Shown here one piece after another: positions 42,189 to 51,654 of a stretch of DNA of 64,000 nucleotides (positions within the stretch are counted from its first letter, which is position 1; each line of letters starts with the position of its first letter). The translations under genes and the position numbers were made by a program. Location of the stretch: NCBI GenBank assembly GCA_964534995.1, contig CAZHSC010000001.1, positions 62,001 to 126,000 on the forward strand. The letters run 5' to 3'. The stretch comes from JAJTFW01 sp964534995 (GTDB taxonomy: Bacteria; Bacteroidota; Bacteroidia; AKYH767-A; OLB10). Under the pieces are notes generated by a model, which ran no database searches, was not told the DNA's origin, and was given only the letters and a program-made list of their open reading frames with translations.

Positions 42189-45100
42189 TTGTGGCCTCCT
42201 TTGCGATGGTATTGTCCTTTCTTCTGCTCAGGTAACTGTAGATCGCCGGGATGACATATAAGGTAAGTACGAGGGCGAAAAGGAGTCCGCCTATGATTAC
42301 CACTCCCATCGGAATCCTGCTTTGTGCTCCGGCGCCCAGTGCCAGCGCGATCGGCAGTGCTCCCAGCATGGTGGCAAGGCTTGTCATGAGGATGGGACGC
42401 AGGCGCAGGGCGCTGGCTTCAATGATGGCGTCCATTTTATTTTTTCCGCTTTGTCGCAGCTGATTGGCAAATTCCACTATTATAATGCCGTTTTTGGTAA
42501 CCAAGCCTATCAGCATGATGATCCCGATCTGACTGAAGATGTTTATGGTCTGGTTAAAATACCAGAGTGAGAATACGGCGCCACCCAGTGCGAGCGGTAC
42601 CGTGAGCATGATGATAAAGGGATCAATGAAACTTTCGAACTGTGCGGCGAGGATGAGATATATAATTACCAGTGCGAGCAGGAAAGCATACAGCGCGTTG
42701 GAAGAACTTTCGGCATAGTCGCGGCTGGGTCCGGTGAGTGCAGTGCTGAAACTGTCATCCAGCAGGGACGTGGCGATTTCCTGCATGGCGTCTACGCCGT
42801 CACCCATGGCCTTGCCGGGAGCCAGGCCGGCGGAAACGGTAGCGGATTTAAAGCGGTTGTAGTGATAGAGCTGCGGCGGGCTGCTCTGCTCTTCCATCTT
42901 CACCAGGTTGTCGAGTTGTACGGGTTCACCCAGCTGATTGCGAACAGAGATCATTAGCAGGTCCGCTGGTTCATCGCGGTGTTCCCGGTCAAACTGACCG
43001 ATGACCTGGTATTGCTTACCGCCTTTCTGAAAGTAGGCGAAGCGCTGTCCGCTGAAGGCGAGCTGCAGGGTCTGGGCTACATCCTTCACCGATACGCCCA
43101 TGATTTTGGCTTTTTCCCTGTCAATGCTTACCTGCAGTTCCGGTTTGTTGAATTTCAGGTTGACATCACTGCCCTGGAATACCGGGTGGCTGTTAACAGC
43201 TTTCATGAACTTGGGCAGCACCTCTTTCAATTTCTGAAAATCTGAAGTTTGAATTACGAACTGTACCGGCAGGCTGCCGCGGGGGCCGCCGCCCATGGCG
43301 ATGGTTTGTTCCTGCACAACGAAGGTGCGCGCCTCCGGCATCTGCCGGGTCGCCGCGCTGATCTGGTCTACAATCTGCTGCTGTGTCCTGTCACGATCCC
43401 CGGGTTCATTCAGCACAATGCGTCCGAAACCGGTGTTTACGGCGCCGGAGCCGGCAAATCCCGGGGCGGTAACGGTAAGGCATATCCGTTTTTCCGGCAC
43501 TGAGTCCATCACCATGTCGGAGACACTGTTCATAAACCGGTCGGTATATTCGAAGGAGGCACCTTCCGGTGCGGAGACCAGCAGGCGGAACCAGCTGCGG
43601 TCTTCCAATGGTGCCAGTTCGCTCTGCAGCATACTCCCGAAAAAGAAAACCATGCCGCTCACGAGGCCGAGGATCAGCCATGCCGCCCTGCGCTTTTTCA
43701 TGAATCCCTGCAGCGAGTGGCGGTAACTGTCATCGAGCCGCCGGAAAAAAGGCTCCGTGATTTCGTAGAAGCGGCTGTGCCCTTTATTCTTACGGATCAG
43801 TCGTGCGTTCAGCATGGGTGTCAGGGAGAGACTTACGAAGGCGCTGATCAGTACGGCGGAAGACAGGACAATGCCAAACTCACGGAAGAGCCTGCCCACA
43901 AAGCCTTCCATAAAGATCACCGGGACAAATACCGCAGCGAGGGTAATGGAGGTAGAAATAACGACAAAGAAAATTTCTGAAGATCCTTTGTGTGCGGCTT
44001 CTACCGGACCCATACCCTTTTCGACTTTCCTGTATATATTTTCCGTTACTACGATGCCGTCATCCACCACCAGGCCGGTAGCAAGTACAATGGCAAGCAG
44101 GGTGAGCACGTTGATGGAGAAGCCCATCAGGTACATCACGAAAAAGGCGCCGATGAGCGCAACGGGTATGTCGATGAGCGGACGGAAGGCGATGAGCCAG
44201 TCGCGGAAAAAGAGATAGATGATCAGCACCACCAGCAGGATGGCGATCAGCAGGGTCTCTTCTACTTCTTTTACCGAATTGCGTACAAAGCGGGTATTGT
44301 CCATGGCGATGCCCAGTTTAAGGTCGCCCGGGATGTCCTTCCTGATCTGCTCCAGTCTCCTGTAAAATTCATCGGCAATATCAATATAATTGGCACCGGG
44401 CTGGGGAACAATGGCGCAGGCCACCATGGGAATACCGTTGTTCTTGAGTATGGTTTCTTCATTTTCGGGGCCCAGCGCAGCATAGCCCACATCACTCAAC
44501 CGGATGATACGGTCGCCCTCCGATTTGATCATAAGCTGGTTAAACTCCTCTTCGCTGCTCAGCCTGCCATTGGTCTTCACGGTGAGTTCACTGGTGTTGC
44601 CTGCTATCTTCCCTCCCGGGATGTCGGCATTTTCCCGCTCCAGCGCCTGGCGTATATCCAGTGACGTTAGCCGGTAAGCCGTGAGTTTAGCCGGGTCCAG
44701 CCACAGGCGCATGGCATAGCGCTTCTGTCCCCATATCTGTATGTTGCTGACACCGGGAATGGTTTGCAGGCGTTCGCCGATGACATTCTCGGCATAGTCG
44801 CTCAGCTCAAGCACATTACGTGTATCGCTCTGAACAGTAAGGGATAGTATGGCATCCGAATTCGCGTCGCTCTTGGTAACGGTGGGCAATGCGTCAATGT
44901 CCTGGGGAAGATTTCGTACCGCTTGCGAAACTTTATCACGTACATCGTTGGCGGCCGCTTCCAGCTCCATGTCCAGGTCAAATTCAACGGTGATAACGCT
45001 GTTGCCCAGGTTACTCGAAGAGGAGATAGAGCGGATACCTGCAATGCCGTTGATGGCTTTTTCCAGCGGCTCGGTAATCTGCGACTCCACCACATCGGCA

Positions 45101-45264
45101 TTGGCGCCTGCATATCCGGTACGTACCGTGATGATGGGCGGATCAATGGAAGGGTATTCCCTGACACCAAGAAAATTAAAGCCTATGGCTCCGAAAAGTA
45201 CAATCAGCAGCGACATGACGATGGCCAGTACCGGGCGGTTGATGCTGAGGGAGGGGAGGTTCAT
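42181..45264 (-). CDS. RND efflux pump permease, HAE1 family (AcrB-like)
   Basis: This is the inner-membrane pump of the tripartite efflux complex, 1027 residues, normal for HAE1. It starts MNLPSLSINRPVLAIVMSLL with the usual first helix. Porter-domain motifs follow: REYPSIDPPIITVRTGY, VVESQITEPLEKAINGI, VTVEFDLDMELEAAANDV-like. Helix 4 has the proton-relay aspartates in LATGLVVDDGIVVTENIYR. The second half repeats the fold, with GLVTKNGIIIVEFANQLR (Lys of the relay) and LRPILMTSLATMLGALPIAL. It lies 51 bases after the adaptor gene and overlaps tolC by eight bases. Substrates are unknown; HAE1 pumps export drugs, detergents or bile-like compounds. Confidence 0.95.
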   Translation of the reverse strand: MNLPSLSINRPVLAIVMSLLIVLFGAIGFNFLGVREYPSIDPPIITVRTGYAGANADVVESQITEPLEKAINGIAGIRSISSSSNLGNSVITVEFDLDMELEAAANDVRDKVSQAVRNLPQDIDALPTVTKSDANSDAILSLTVQSDTRNVLELSDYAENVIGERLQTIPGVSNIQIWGQKRYAMRLWLDPAKLTAYRLTSLDIRQALERENADIPGGKIAGNTSELTVKTNGRLSSEEEFNQLMIKSEGDRIIRLSDVGYAALGPENEETILKNNGIPMVACAIVPQPGANYIDIADEFYRRLEQIRKDIPGDLKLGIAMDNTRFVRNSVKEVEETLLIAILLVVLIIYLFFRDWLIAFRPLIDIPVALIGAFFVMYLMGFSINVLTLLAIVLATGLVVDDGIVVTENIYRKVEKGMGPVEAAHKGSSEIFFVVISTSITLAAVFVPVIFMEGFVGRLFREFGIVLSSAVLISAFVSLSLTPMLNARLIRKNKGHSRFYEITEPFFRRLDDSYRHSLQGFMKKRRAAWLILGLVSGMVFFFGSMLQSELAPLEDRSWFRLLVSAPEGASFEYTDRFMNSVSDMVMDSVPEKRICLTVTAPGFAGSGAVNTGFGRIVLNEPGDRDRTQQQIVDQISAATRQMPEARTFVVQEQTIAMGGGPRGSLPVQFVIQTSDFQKLKEVLPKFMKAVNSHPVFQGSDVNLKFNKPELQVSIDREKAKIMGVSVKDVAQTLQLAFSGQRFAYFQKGGKQYQVIGQFDREHRDEPADLLMISVRNQLGEPVQLDNLVKMEEQSSPPQLYHYNRFKSATVSAGLAPGKAMGDGVDAMQEIATSLLDDSFSTALTGPSRDYAESSSNALYAFLLALVIIYLILAAQFESFIDPFIIMLTVPLALGGAVFSLWYFNQTINIFSQIGIIMLIGLVTKNGIIIVEFANQLRQSGKNKMDAIIEASALRLRPILMTSLATMLGALPIALALGAGAQSRIPMGVVIIGGLLFALVLTLYVIPAIYSYLSRRKDNTIAKEATNG

Positions 45265-45315
45265 GTTATTCGCGAGGGAAGGATAACTGCAAAACGGATT
45301 TTACGGATGTGCTGG

Positions 45316-46368
45316 TTATTGTACAGATTTTAGATGAATGTCATTACCCGGCCGCAACTGCAGCAAGCCGGTAGTGATAACGGTATCCCCCGAGGTAAGG
45401 CCACTGATTACCTGAATGGCGGAGTCGCTGCGGACACCGGTAGTGATACTTACGGTATCGGCTTTGCCCCCATGCACCACAAAGAGCTGCTTACCTTTTA
45501 ATACAGGTACAACTGCCTGCGTGGGAACGAGCAGCGCCTGACTGGTGTTCATCCGCACACTTACCCTGGCAAAGGCGCCCGGCATAACACTGCCACTCAC
45601 CGGCTGACTGTAGGCGCGCACACGCACGCTGCGTGTACCGGCATCAGCCACAGGGTCGATGGCATATACCCGGCCGTTATAGGTTATACCGTTGGTTCCC
45701 GTGGTATAGGTTAAGGTATCACCCTTATGAATACGCCCCAGATAACCGGAAGGAATAGTGAATTCCACTTTGAGGGGTTCCGTTTGCTGCAGGGTGGTAA
45801 TCATCTGCTGGCTGCTCACCAGTGCGCCGGTGCTGACCTGCCTAAGACCAAGGATGCCAGAGAAAGGTGCACGGATTTCGGTTTTTTCTATTTGTGCAAG
45901 CAAAACATCGAGTTCCGCCTTCAGTGTTTCAGTTTCTGTTTGCAGTACATCGAACTCTTCCTTGCTGATACCTTCCATGGCAAGCAGCTTACGGTTGCGC
46001 TCCAGGCGCTGTCCGGCGAGCCGCAGTTGCAGCTTCACCTTCGCCGCTTGCGCCTGCAATTCGCTGTCATTGATCTTTACCAGGAGTTCGCCCTTCTGTA
46101 CCGGAGCCCCTTCGTTGATATGAATAAAGGTGATCCGCCCAGATGTCTCCGCCTTCAGCGTAACTTCTTCGTTGGGGAGCAGGGTGCCGGTACATTGCAG
46201 TTCTTCCGTGAAAGCCACCGGACGAATGATCCTTGCATCTACGCTCACCACTGCACCCTTACCTGCCTGACCGCCCGGAATATTTTTTTTAGAGGGGATA
46301 AAAATTATCTTGAGCAGAAAAAGTGCGGCGATGACGGATAGGGAGATCAGGAAGGTACGAACGCGCAT
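45316..46368 (-). CDS. RND efflux periplasmic adaptor (membrane fusion protein)
   Basis: This protein links the pump to the TolC duct across the periplasm. The 350 residues have an N-terminal membrane segment (FLISLSVIAALFLLKIIFI). Next comes the lipoyl half-domain (ETSGRITFIHINEGAPVQKG, LLVKINDSELQAQ), then a helical hairpin with heptads (QRLERNRKLLAMEGIS, LDVLLAQIEKTEIRAPFSGI) and the second lipoyl half. Beta-barrel and membrane-proximal parts are visible as VEFTIPSGYLGRIHKGD and VPTQAVVPVLKGKQLFV. It is first in the operon with the pump and TolC genes. A weak -7 box, TATCTTCG, lies at 46390-46383. Confidence 0.93.
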   Translation of the reverse strand: MRVRTFLISLSVIAALFLLKIIFIPSKKNIPGGQAGKGAVVSVDARIIRPVAFTEELQCTGTLLPNEEVTLKAETSGRITFIHINEGAPVQKGELLVKINDSELQAQAAKVKLQLRLAGQRLERNRKLLAMEGISKEEFDVLQTETETLKAELDVLLAQIEKTEIRAPFSGILGLRQVSTGALVSSQQMITTLQQTEPLKVEFTIPSGYLGRIHKGDTLTYTTGTNGITYNGRVYAIDPVADAGTRSVRVRAYSQPVSGSVMPGAFARVSVRMNTSQALLVPTQAVVPVLKGKQLFVVHGGKADTVSITTGVRSDSAIQVISGLTSGDTVITTGLLQLRPGNDIHLKSVQ

Positions 46369-46443
46369 AGTTTAATTTTTTTCGAAGATAAGAAATACAG
46401 TTTTTACCGGAATGTTGCTGTAAAAGCGGGTGCAACAGGGTAC

Positions 46444-47148
46444 TCAGCCCAGGCGTCCTGCCACCACATCCCAGTTCACTACATTCCACCAGGCATTGAT
46501 ATAATCCGCTCTCTTATTCTGATACTTCAGATAATAGGCATGTTCCCACACATCAATACCGAGCAGGGGTGTACCTTTGAATTCAGACAAATCCATCAGG
46601 GGGTTATCCTGATTCGCTGTGGAGCCAATGGCAAGTTTTCCATCATCGCTTTTTACCAGCCATGCCCACCCGGAACCAAAGCGGCTTTTTGCGGCTTCAT
46701 TGAACAGATTCCTGAAGGTATCAAAATTTCCAAAGGAAGCGTTGATGGCTTCCGCAATTCTTCCTGTAGGTTGTCCACCGCCGTTAGGCTTCATAATTGT
46801 CCAGAAAAACGAATGATTCCAGTGACCTCCTCCGTTGTTGCGTACCCCGGCAGGGAACCTGGAAATATTTTTGATGATTTTATCAATGGACGCTTCATGA
46901 ATATGCAGGTCGCCACAAAGTTTGTTCAGGTTGTCAACATATGCTTTATGATGCTTTGAATGATGGATTTCCATCGTTAACGCGTCGATGTGTGGTTCGA
47001 GCGCCTTGTAATCATAGGGAATCATGGGCAATGAAAAGTTTGGGTCGCCATGCGGATGAGCCATCAGGCCGGTTTGCATAGCGATAGTACCCACCGCGGC
47101 GGCCGCGCTGATTTTAATGAAATCCCTTCGGTTGAAATTGTTTTCCAT
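46444..47148 (-). CDS. Superoxide dismutase (Fe/Mn), predicted Tat export
   Basis: This enzyme converts superoxide to oxygen and hydrogen peroxide. The 234 residues include a normal Fe/Mn-SOD of about 200 residues. Metal ligands are visible as His in MEIHHSKHHKAYVD, His in HWNHSFFWTIM, and Asp and His in DVWEHAYYLKYQNKR. Other signatures are GSGWAWLV and WNVVNWD. The first 35 residues are an extra segment, NRRDFIKISAAAAVGTIAMQ, a twin-arginine signal, so the enzyme is probably exported folded, with its metal, to the periplasm. Whether iron or manganese is used cannot be decided by eye. It lies 75 bases upstream of the efflux operon on the same strand but is likely separate. Confidence 0.93.
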   Translation of the reverse strand: MENNFNRRDFIKISAAAAVGTIAMQTGLMAHPHGDPNFSLPMIPYDYKALEPHIDALTMEIHHSKHHKAYVDNLNKLCGDLHIHEASIDKIIKNISRFPAGVRNNGGGHWNHSFFWTIMKPNGGGQPTGRIAEAINASFGNFDTFRNLFNEAAKSRFGSGWAWLVKSDDGKLAIGSTANQDNPLMDLSEFKGTPLLGIDVWEHAYYLKYQNKRADYINAWWNVVNWDVVAGRLG

Positions 47149-47291
47149 ATTGATGTGAGGATTATATATAGTAAGTAAGGACAGTGGAATGGAGGATGTT
47201 GCGGTTTACAGGGCATACGCTGCGCCGTACGATCGCCACCACAGGGTGTCAGGAAATGAATTTCAGACAGGCCACCAGGCAGGAGGATGAA

Positions 47292-47789
47292 TTATGTCAG
47301 GAAAATAAGTACTTCATTCTTTTCCACGGCCTGCCCTTTTTTCACGGCAATTTTTTTCACGGTTGCATCTGCCAATGCTTTCAGGGAGTTTTCCATCTTC
47401 ATGGCTTCCAGTACCAGTAGCGTGTCGCCCTTGTGAATTACCTGGCCCTCTTCTACGGGAATGTTTACTACCAGTCCGGGCATAGGCGCTTTAAGATCCC
47501 CTGCCCGGCTGGAGGAAGAAACATCCATTCCCAGTTCTTTCAGCAATTCATCAAACCGGGTTTTCAGGTTCACCTGTACTTTACATCCGTTTACAGAGAT
47601 CAGGAATTCCTTGTTGGCCGTATCTGTATGCAGGACTTCCAAAGCATAGGAAGTACCATCCATAATGAGGTGATAAGAACCGGCATGCAAATGCTGGAGG
47701 TCAAAGTCCTGGGGCTCGCCGTTAATGAGGAGTTGAGGTCCTTTGTTTTCTATGTTCCATGCAGTCTTTCCGTTGATAATTGCTTTCAT
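47292..47789 (-). CDS. Biotin carboxyl carrier protein (acyl-CoA carboxylase type)
   Basis: This is a biotin-bearing subunit, 165 residues, that shuttles carboxyl groups between biotin carboxylase and carboxyltransferase. The C-terminal biotinyl domain is complete: LKAPMPGLVVNIPVEEGQ, then VLEAMKMEN with the biotin-accepting Lys131, and VKKGQAVEKNEVL. The N-terminal 90 residues match the linker domain seen in propionyl- or acetyl-CoA carboxylase carriers of Bacteroidota. No carboxylase or transferase subunits are adjacent in the window. A -7 box lies only seven bases before the ATG, so the mRNA may be leaderless or nearly so. Confidence 0.92.
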   Translation of the reverse strand: MKAIINGKTAWNIENKGPQLLINGEPQDFDLQHLHAGSYHLIMDGTSYALEVLHTDTANKEFLISVNGCKVQVNLKTRFDELLKELGMDVSSSSRAGDLKAPMPGLVVNIPVEEGQVIHKGDTLLVLEAMKMENSLKALADATVKKIAVKKGQAVEKNEVLIFLT

Positions 47790-47796
47790 GATGTAA

Positions 47797-47804
47797 CAAA
47801 GGTA
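47797..47804 (-). promoter_or_regulatory. -7 box of the biotin carrier gene, next to the start codon
   Basis: TACCTTTG (47804-47797) is an exact TAnnTTTG, with TTTG 25 bases upstream (47833-47830), slightly far. The box ends seven bases before ATG 47789, which predicts a transcript with almost no leader. Confidence 0.6.
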
Positions 47805-47880
47805 AAATATCCTGTCGAATATACCAGCACAAACACTGTTTCGTTGATAAATTCAAGTGGAGGGTGAAAGAATCAGCTCC

Positions 47881-50800
47881 ATGAGAGTTACTTTCGTTGC
47901 AATGTCTTATAAACGCCGGCTGCTTATATTTATTTCGCTTGCTGTTGGTTTCCTGGTCACAGGAATGGCCTTGCAGTTTTGGCAGGAACGTAAAGTAGTT
48001 GCACAGGAAAAGCCGGCAGCAAATGCCGAAATCGTACTCAACAAACTGATCCGTGACCTGGATGACAGGCTTACTTTGCTGCTCCCTGAGTTAGAAGGCA
48101 TTCGTTTTAATGAAAGATCCTTTTCAATGAAGGTGCAGGATATGGAGATCCCTGAATACTCCTTTTTCTTTGTTTTTGAAAACGACGTACTTAAATATTG
48201 GACTGACAACCGGGTGTTCCCTGATCCGGCGGCGATTAGCAGACTGGAAACCGGAAGGATTCATCTGATTGGTAACGGATGGTATTACCTGCAATCATAT
48301 GCAAGGGGTCACAGGATCCTTACAGGGCTCTTGCTCATACAGCACCAGTATATATTGCAGAACAAATACCTGCAAAACCGGTTCATCAAAGAACTGGGCT
48401 TGCCGTATAACACCCTGCTCGAAACAGCGGGCAACGCGAGAGGGTATGCCATTAAAAATGAAAAAGGAAAAGAGTTATTCCGCCTGAATTTTGACAATGA
48501 AGATCATCTGAACCAGTGCCCCCGTTTAATTTCGAATTTATATGGGATTGCATTGTTTTTTATCCTGCTACTGTCATTTGATGCGTTGAGGCGCTTCGCA
48601 CGCAAAAGATCTGTATGGGGTATTATCCTCCTGGTTAGTATCCTCATCATCCGCTTTCTCATGGCCAGTTTTTACTGGCCGAAGGCTTTGTATGAGAGCG
48701 ATCTCTTCAACAGCACCTATTATGCCAGTGGATTTATGCTCAATTCACTCGGCGATTTGTTGATTACAGTGGCAGTAGCATTTCTGTTGATTATTTTCAC
48801 CTATACCTGGCTGTTGCAGGGTAACAGGTTCAGGGAGGGGATGAAGAGCAGGGTGTTGATTCTTCTGGTGTTTTACAGCACTTTTATTTTTTCATCATTG
48901 ATTAATTATCTGCTGAGCGGGTTGATTATTAACTCCCGGATTTCATTTGACATTCGTAATATTTTTCAATTGAGTGTATATACCGCCATAGGCATGCTCG
49001 TGATCGGGATGCTGTTGGGTACTTTTTACCTGCTGTGTGATGGCGGCGTGCAGTTTATCAGGAAAACAAAACTGAAATTTTCTCATGTCGCCATCCTGTT
49101 TCTGCTGTCTCAGGGATTATTCCTTGTCACACTACTGATATTCCGGAATCATGATCTGTTTTCGGATTATGGAGTAAGCGCGTTCTTAATGGCGAATATC
49201 CTCATACTTTTTATCGGGTATATCCGGCGCGCCGACCTTCAGTTATATTCGCTTTCAAGAACCGCTCTGGTTATACTGGTGTTTTCATTGTACGCTTCGC
49301 AGATTATTTATTCCTTCAATGAAATCCGCGAACAGCAAAAAAGGCAATTGCTGGCGGCGCAACTGGAGAATGAACAGGATATTATTGCCGAGTTCCTGCT
49401 GCAAAATACCGAATCACGTTTACGCAATGACAAAACCCTGATTCGACTTTTTTCCATGTCACCGCAAATACTGATCAATTCGCCGGATGTGATCGATGAC
49501 CTGGGCAGGCAACTGTCCCGGCAGTATTTCACTGGTTATCTTGGCCGGTATGAAGTGAAGTTTAAATATTTCAGTGCAAATGATTTGCCCATCAACAGGT
49601 CTGGCGACCCTTCCTGGAACCTGGATATCATCCGGGCAAGAAATGAAAAAGAAGGCAAGCCTGTTCCCGGCAGCAGTTTTAATTATTTCCGGGGTGAGAA
49701 TGGCCGTGCGGAATATACCGGCCTCCTGCGTCCCGGTAGTTTGGATAATCCCCTGGGTACCCTGGTCGTTGAACTCATCGCACGTTCATCACTGGAGGAA
49801 AACGGTTTGCCCGAACTGCTGCTCAATGATAAAGTCGGGAATTCGCGCGACCTCAGTAATTATGCTTACGCCAAATACCAGCAGGGAAAGCTGGTAAACC
49901 AGTCAGGGAATTATAATTATTATTTAACGGAAGGCCCTTATTTGCAGCATATGCGCAACCTGGATGGAATGCGCTTTGTTTCTTTTGATGATCACCTGCA
50001 CCTGTTTTATCGCTATGAACGCAACCTTATTATTATCAGTACGCCCAAACAGGGCATATGGGTCTGGGTTACGCTATTTTCCTACCTCTTCGCATTCTTT
50101 ACATTTCTTTATATACTGCTTGATGTCTCCATTCGCTTTTTCAGAGCGGGTTTCAGACTGCGTCTGAGCTTTAACAGCAGGATACAGCTAACGATTGTCC
50201 TGATAGTAATAGGTACACTGGTATTTATTGGCGCCGCTACGGTCACCTATATCATAGATAATTATGAAAAGGCGCAAACCAAAAGGATCAGGGAAAAACT
50301 GAATGACATCAGGGAGCTTGTAGAGAATCAACTGCGTATGCGTGGTGAACTTGGCAGCAGCATCAGCGATGACCTGCTCTATTCGTTCACCAATTTGTCG
50401 GGCACCCTGCGTACTGATTTTAATATTTATACACCCGATGGTCATTTGTATTTTTCATCGCAGCCCGGCATCTACGAGCAGGAAATCATCGCTCCCCTGA
50501 TGAACCGTGTGGCCTACATGAGCCTTACTACCAACCAAAAAGCGCTTTATGTGCAAAGTGAAAATATTGGCATGCTCCGCTATATCGCGGCGTATGAACC
50601 TATCCGGAATGTAGCCAATAAAGGGATAGGCTTTTTGAGTTTACCTTATTTTGACAGGGAAACCGAACTGAAACGTGATATCTCCGGATTCCTTGTGGCT
50701 TTGATAAATTTGTATGTGCTGCTGTTCAGTGTTTCTATCCTTGTTGCTTTCTTTATTTCAAATCACATCACCCTGCCGCTGAGAATCATTCAGGAGAACT

Positions 50801-51603
50801 TACGGAGAACGAAACTCGGTGCCGTGAACCAGCCCATTGTTTGGAAGGCAAAGGATGAAATTGGCGATCTGATTGAAGAATATAACCGGATGCTGGACCA
50901 GCTGCAGAAAAGCGCTGATTTACTTGCCAGGTCAGAGCGGGAAAGCGCCTGGAGGGAAATGGCGAAACAGGTAGCCCATGAAATAAAAAATCCTCTCACA
51001 CCTATGAAGCTGGGCATCCAGCATCTTCAGCGGGCCATGGATGCGAAGCATCCGCAGATGGAGGAACTGGTGAAGAAGATAACGGCTACCCTGATTGAAC
51101 AAATAGACACCCTGTCAAATATTGCAACCGAATTCAGTCATTTCGCCAAGATGCCCAAACCTGAGTATACACGGGTGGAACTTACCGGGGTGCTTCAGCA
51201 CGCACTCGATTTATACAGTGAAGATGGCAATGCCCGCTTTGTCTTTGAAGATCACCCGGAGGCGGCTTATGTGCAGGCGGATAAGGACCAGTTGATACGT
51301 GTATTTGGTAATCTGATAAAGAATGCCGTTCAGGCCATACCCGATGGCAGAGAGGGCCTCGTTGTCATCCGGGTGGAGGAAAGTAAGGACGAATTCCTGG
51401 TAAGTGTAAGTGATAACGGTATTGGGATACCGAATGATCAGTTACCGAAAATATTTGTTCCCAATTTCACCACAAAGTCCGGTGGAACCGGCCTGGGCCT
51501 GGCGATGGTGAAAGCCATGGTGGAAGGCATGGGCGGGCAGGTTTGGTTTACCACCAGAGAAAATGAGAGTACCAGTTTTTATGTGAAACTCCTGAAAAGA
51601 TGA
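47881..51603 (+). CDS. Large multi-spanning sensor histidine kinase, NtrY-like
   Basis: This is a membrane sensor kinase of about 1240 residues. The N-terminus has one helix (RLLIFISLAVGFLVTGMAL), a 170-residue extracytoplasmic domain and then about seven to eight membrane helices. A second large sensory region and further helices (WVTLFSYLFAFFTFLYILL, IQLTIVLIVIGTLVFIGAA, LINLYVLLFSVSILVAFF) precede a HAMP domain. The kinase core is intact: phospho-acceptor His in QVAHEIKNPLTPMKLGIQHL, N-box NLIKNAVQA, G1 DNGIGIP and G2 GGTGLGLA. GTG 47857, ATG 47881 and ATG 47902 are all possible starts; I take 47881, and 47902 (MSYKRRLL) also fits. No response regulator adjoins it, so its partner must lie elsewhere. 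The stimulus is unknown. Confidence 0.92.
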   Translation: MRVTFVAMSYKRRLLIFISLAVGFLVTGMALQFWQERKVVAQEKPAANAEIVLNKLIRDLDDRLTLLLPELEGIRFNERSFSMKVQDMEIPEYSFFFVFENDVLKYWTDNRVFPDPAAISRLETGRIHLIGNGWYYLQSYARGHRILTGLLLIQHQYILQNKYLQNRFIKELGLPYNTLLETAGNARGYAIKNEKGKELFRLNFDNEDHLNQCPRLISNLYGIALFFILLLSFDALRRFARKRSVWGIILLVSILIIRFLMASFYWPKALYESDLFNSTYYASGFMLNSLGDLLITVAVAFLLIIFTYTWLLQGNRFREGMKSRVLILLVFYSTFIFSSLINYLLSGLIINSRISFDIRNIFQLSVYTAIGMLVIGMLLGTFYLLCDGGVQFIRKTKLKFSHVAILFLLSQGLFLVTLLIFRNHDLFSDYGVSAFLMANILILFIGYIRRADLQLYSLSRTALVILVFSLYASQIIYSFNEIREQQKRQLLAAQLENEQDIIAEFLLQNTESRLRNDKTLIRLFSMSPQILINSPDVIDDLGRQLSRQYFTGYLGRYEVKFKYFSANDLPINRSGDPSWNLDIIRARNEKEGKPVPGSSFNYFRGENGRAEYTGLLRPGSLDNPLGTLVVELIARSSLEENGLPELLLNDKVGNSRDLSNYAYAKYQQGKLVNQSGNYNYYLTEGPYLQHMRNLDGMRFVSFDDHLHLFYRYERNLIIISTPKQGIWVWVTLFSYLFAFFTFLYILLDVSIRFFRAGFRLRLSFNSRIQLTIVLIVIGTLVFIGAATVTYIIDNYEKAQTKRIREKLNDIRELVENQLRMRGELGSSISDDLLYSFTNLSGTLRTDFNIYTPDGHLYFSSQPGIYEQEIIAPLMNRVAYMSLTTNQKALYVQSENIGMLRYIAAYEPIRNVANKGIGFLSLPYFDRETELKRDISGFLVALINLYVLLFSVSILVAFFISNHITLPLRIIQENLRRTKLGAVNQPIVWKAKDEIGDLIEEYNRMLDQLQKSADLLARSERESAWREMAKQVAHEIKNPLTPMKLGIQHLQRAMDAKHPQMEELVKKITATLIEQIDTLSNIATEFSHFAKMPKPEYTRVELTGVLQHALDLYSEDGNARFVFEDHPEAAYVQADKDQLIRVFGNLIKNAVQAIPDGREGLVVIRVEESKDEFLVSVSDNGIGIPNDQLPKIFVPNFTTKSGGTGLGLAMVKAMVEGMGGQVWFTTRENESTSFYVKLLKR

Positions 51604-51620
51604 TTTTAACTCAAAAGACG

Positions 51621-51642
51621 ACGATCGCGTCTATCGTTTTTT
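51621..51642 (+). terminator. Terminator of the histidine kinase gene
   Basis: ACGAT (51621-51625) pairs with ATCGT (51633-51637) around a seven-base loop, followed by TTTTTT. A competing stem AGACG/CGTCT overlaps it. Confidence 0.6.
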
Positions 51643-51654
51643 CTACAGATGTTA

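Noticed and set aside
43990..44664. Plus-strand frame of 224 codons inside the RND pump gene
   Set aside because: Antisense to a complete RND permease with all motifs; the peptide is His/Gln/Gly-rich with no domain.
45727..46341. Plus-strand frame of 204 codons opposite the adaptor gene
   Set aside because: Antisense shadow of the membrane fusion protein; no recognisable features.
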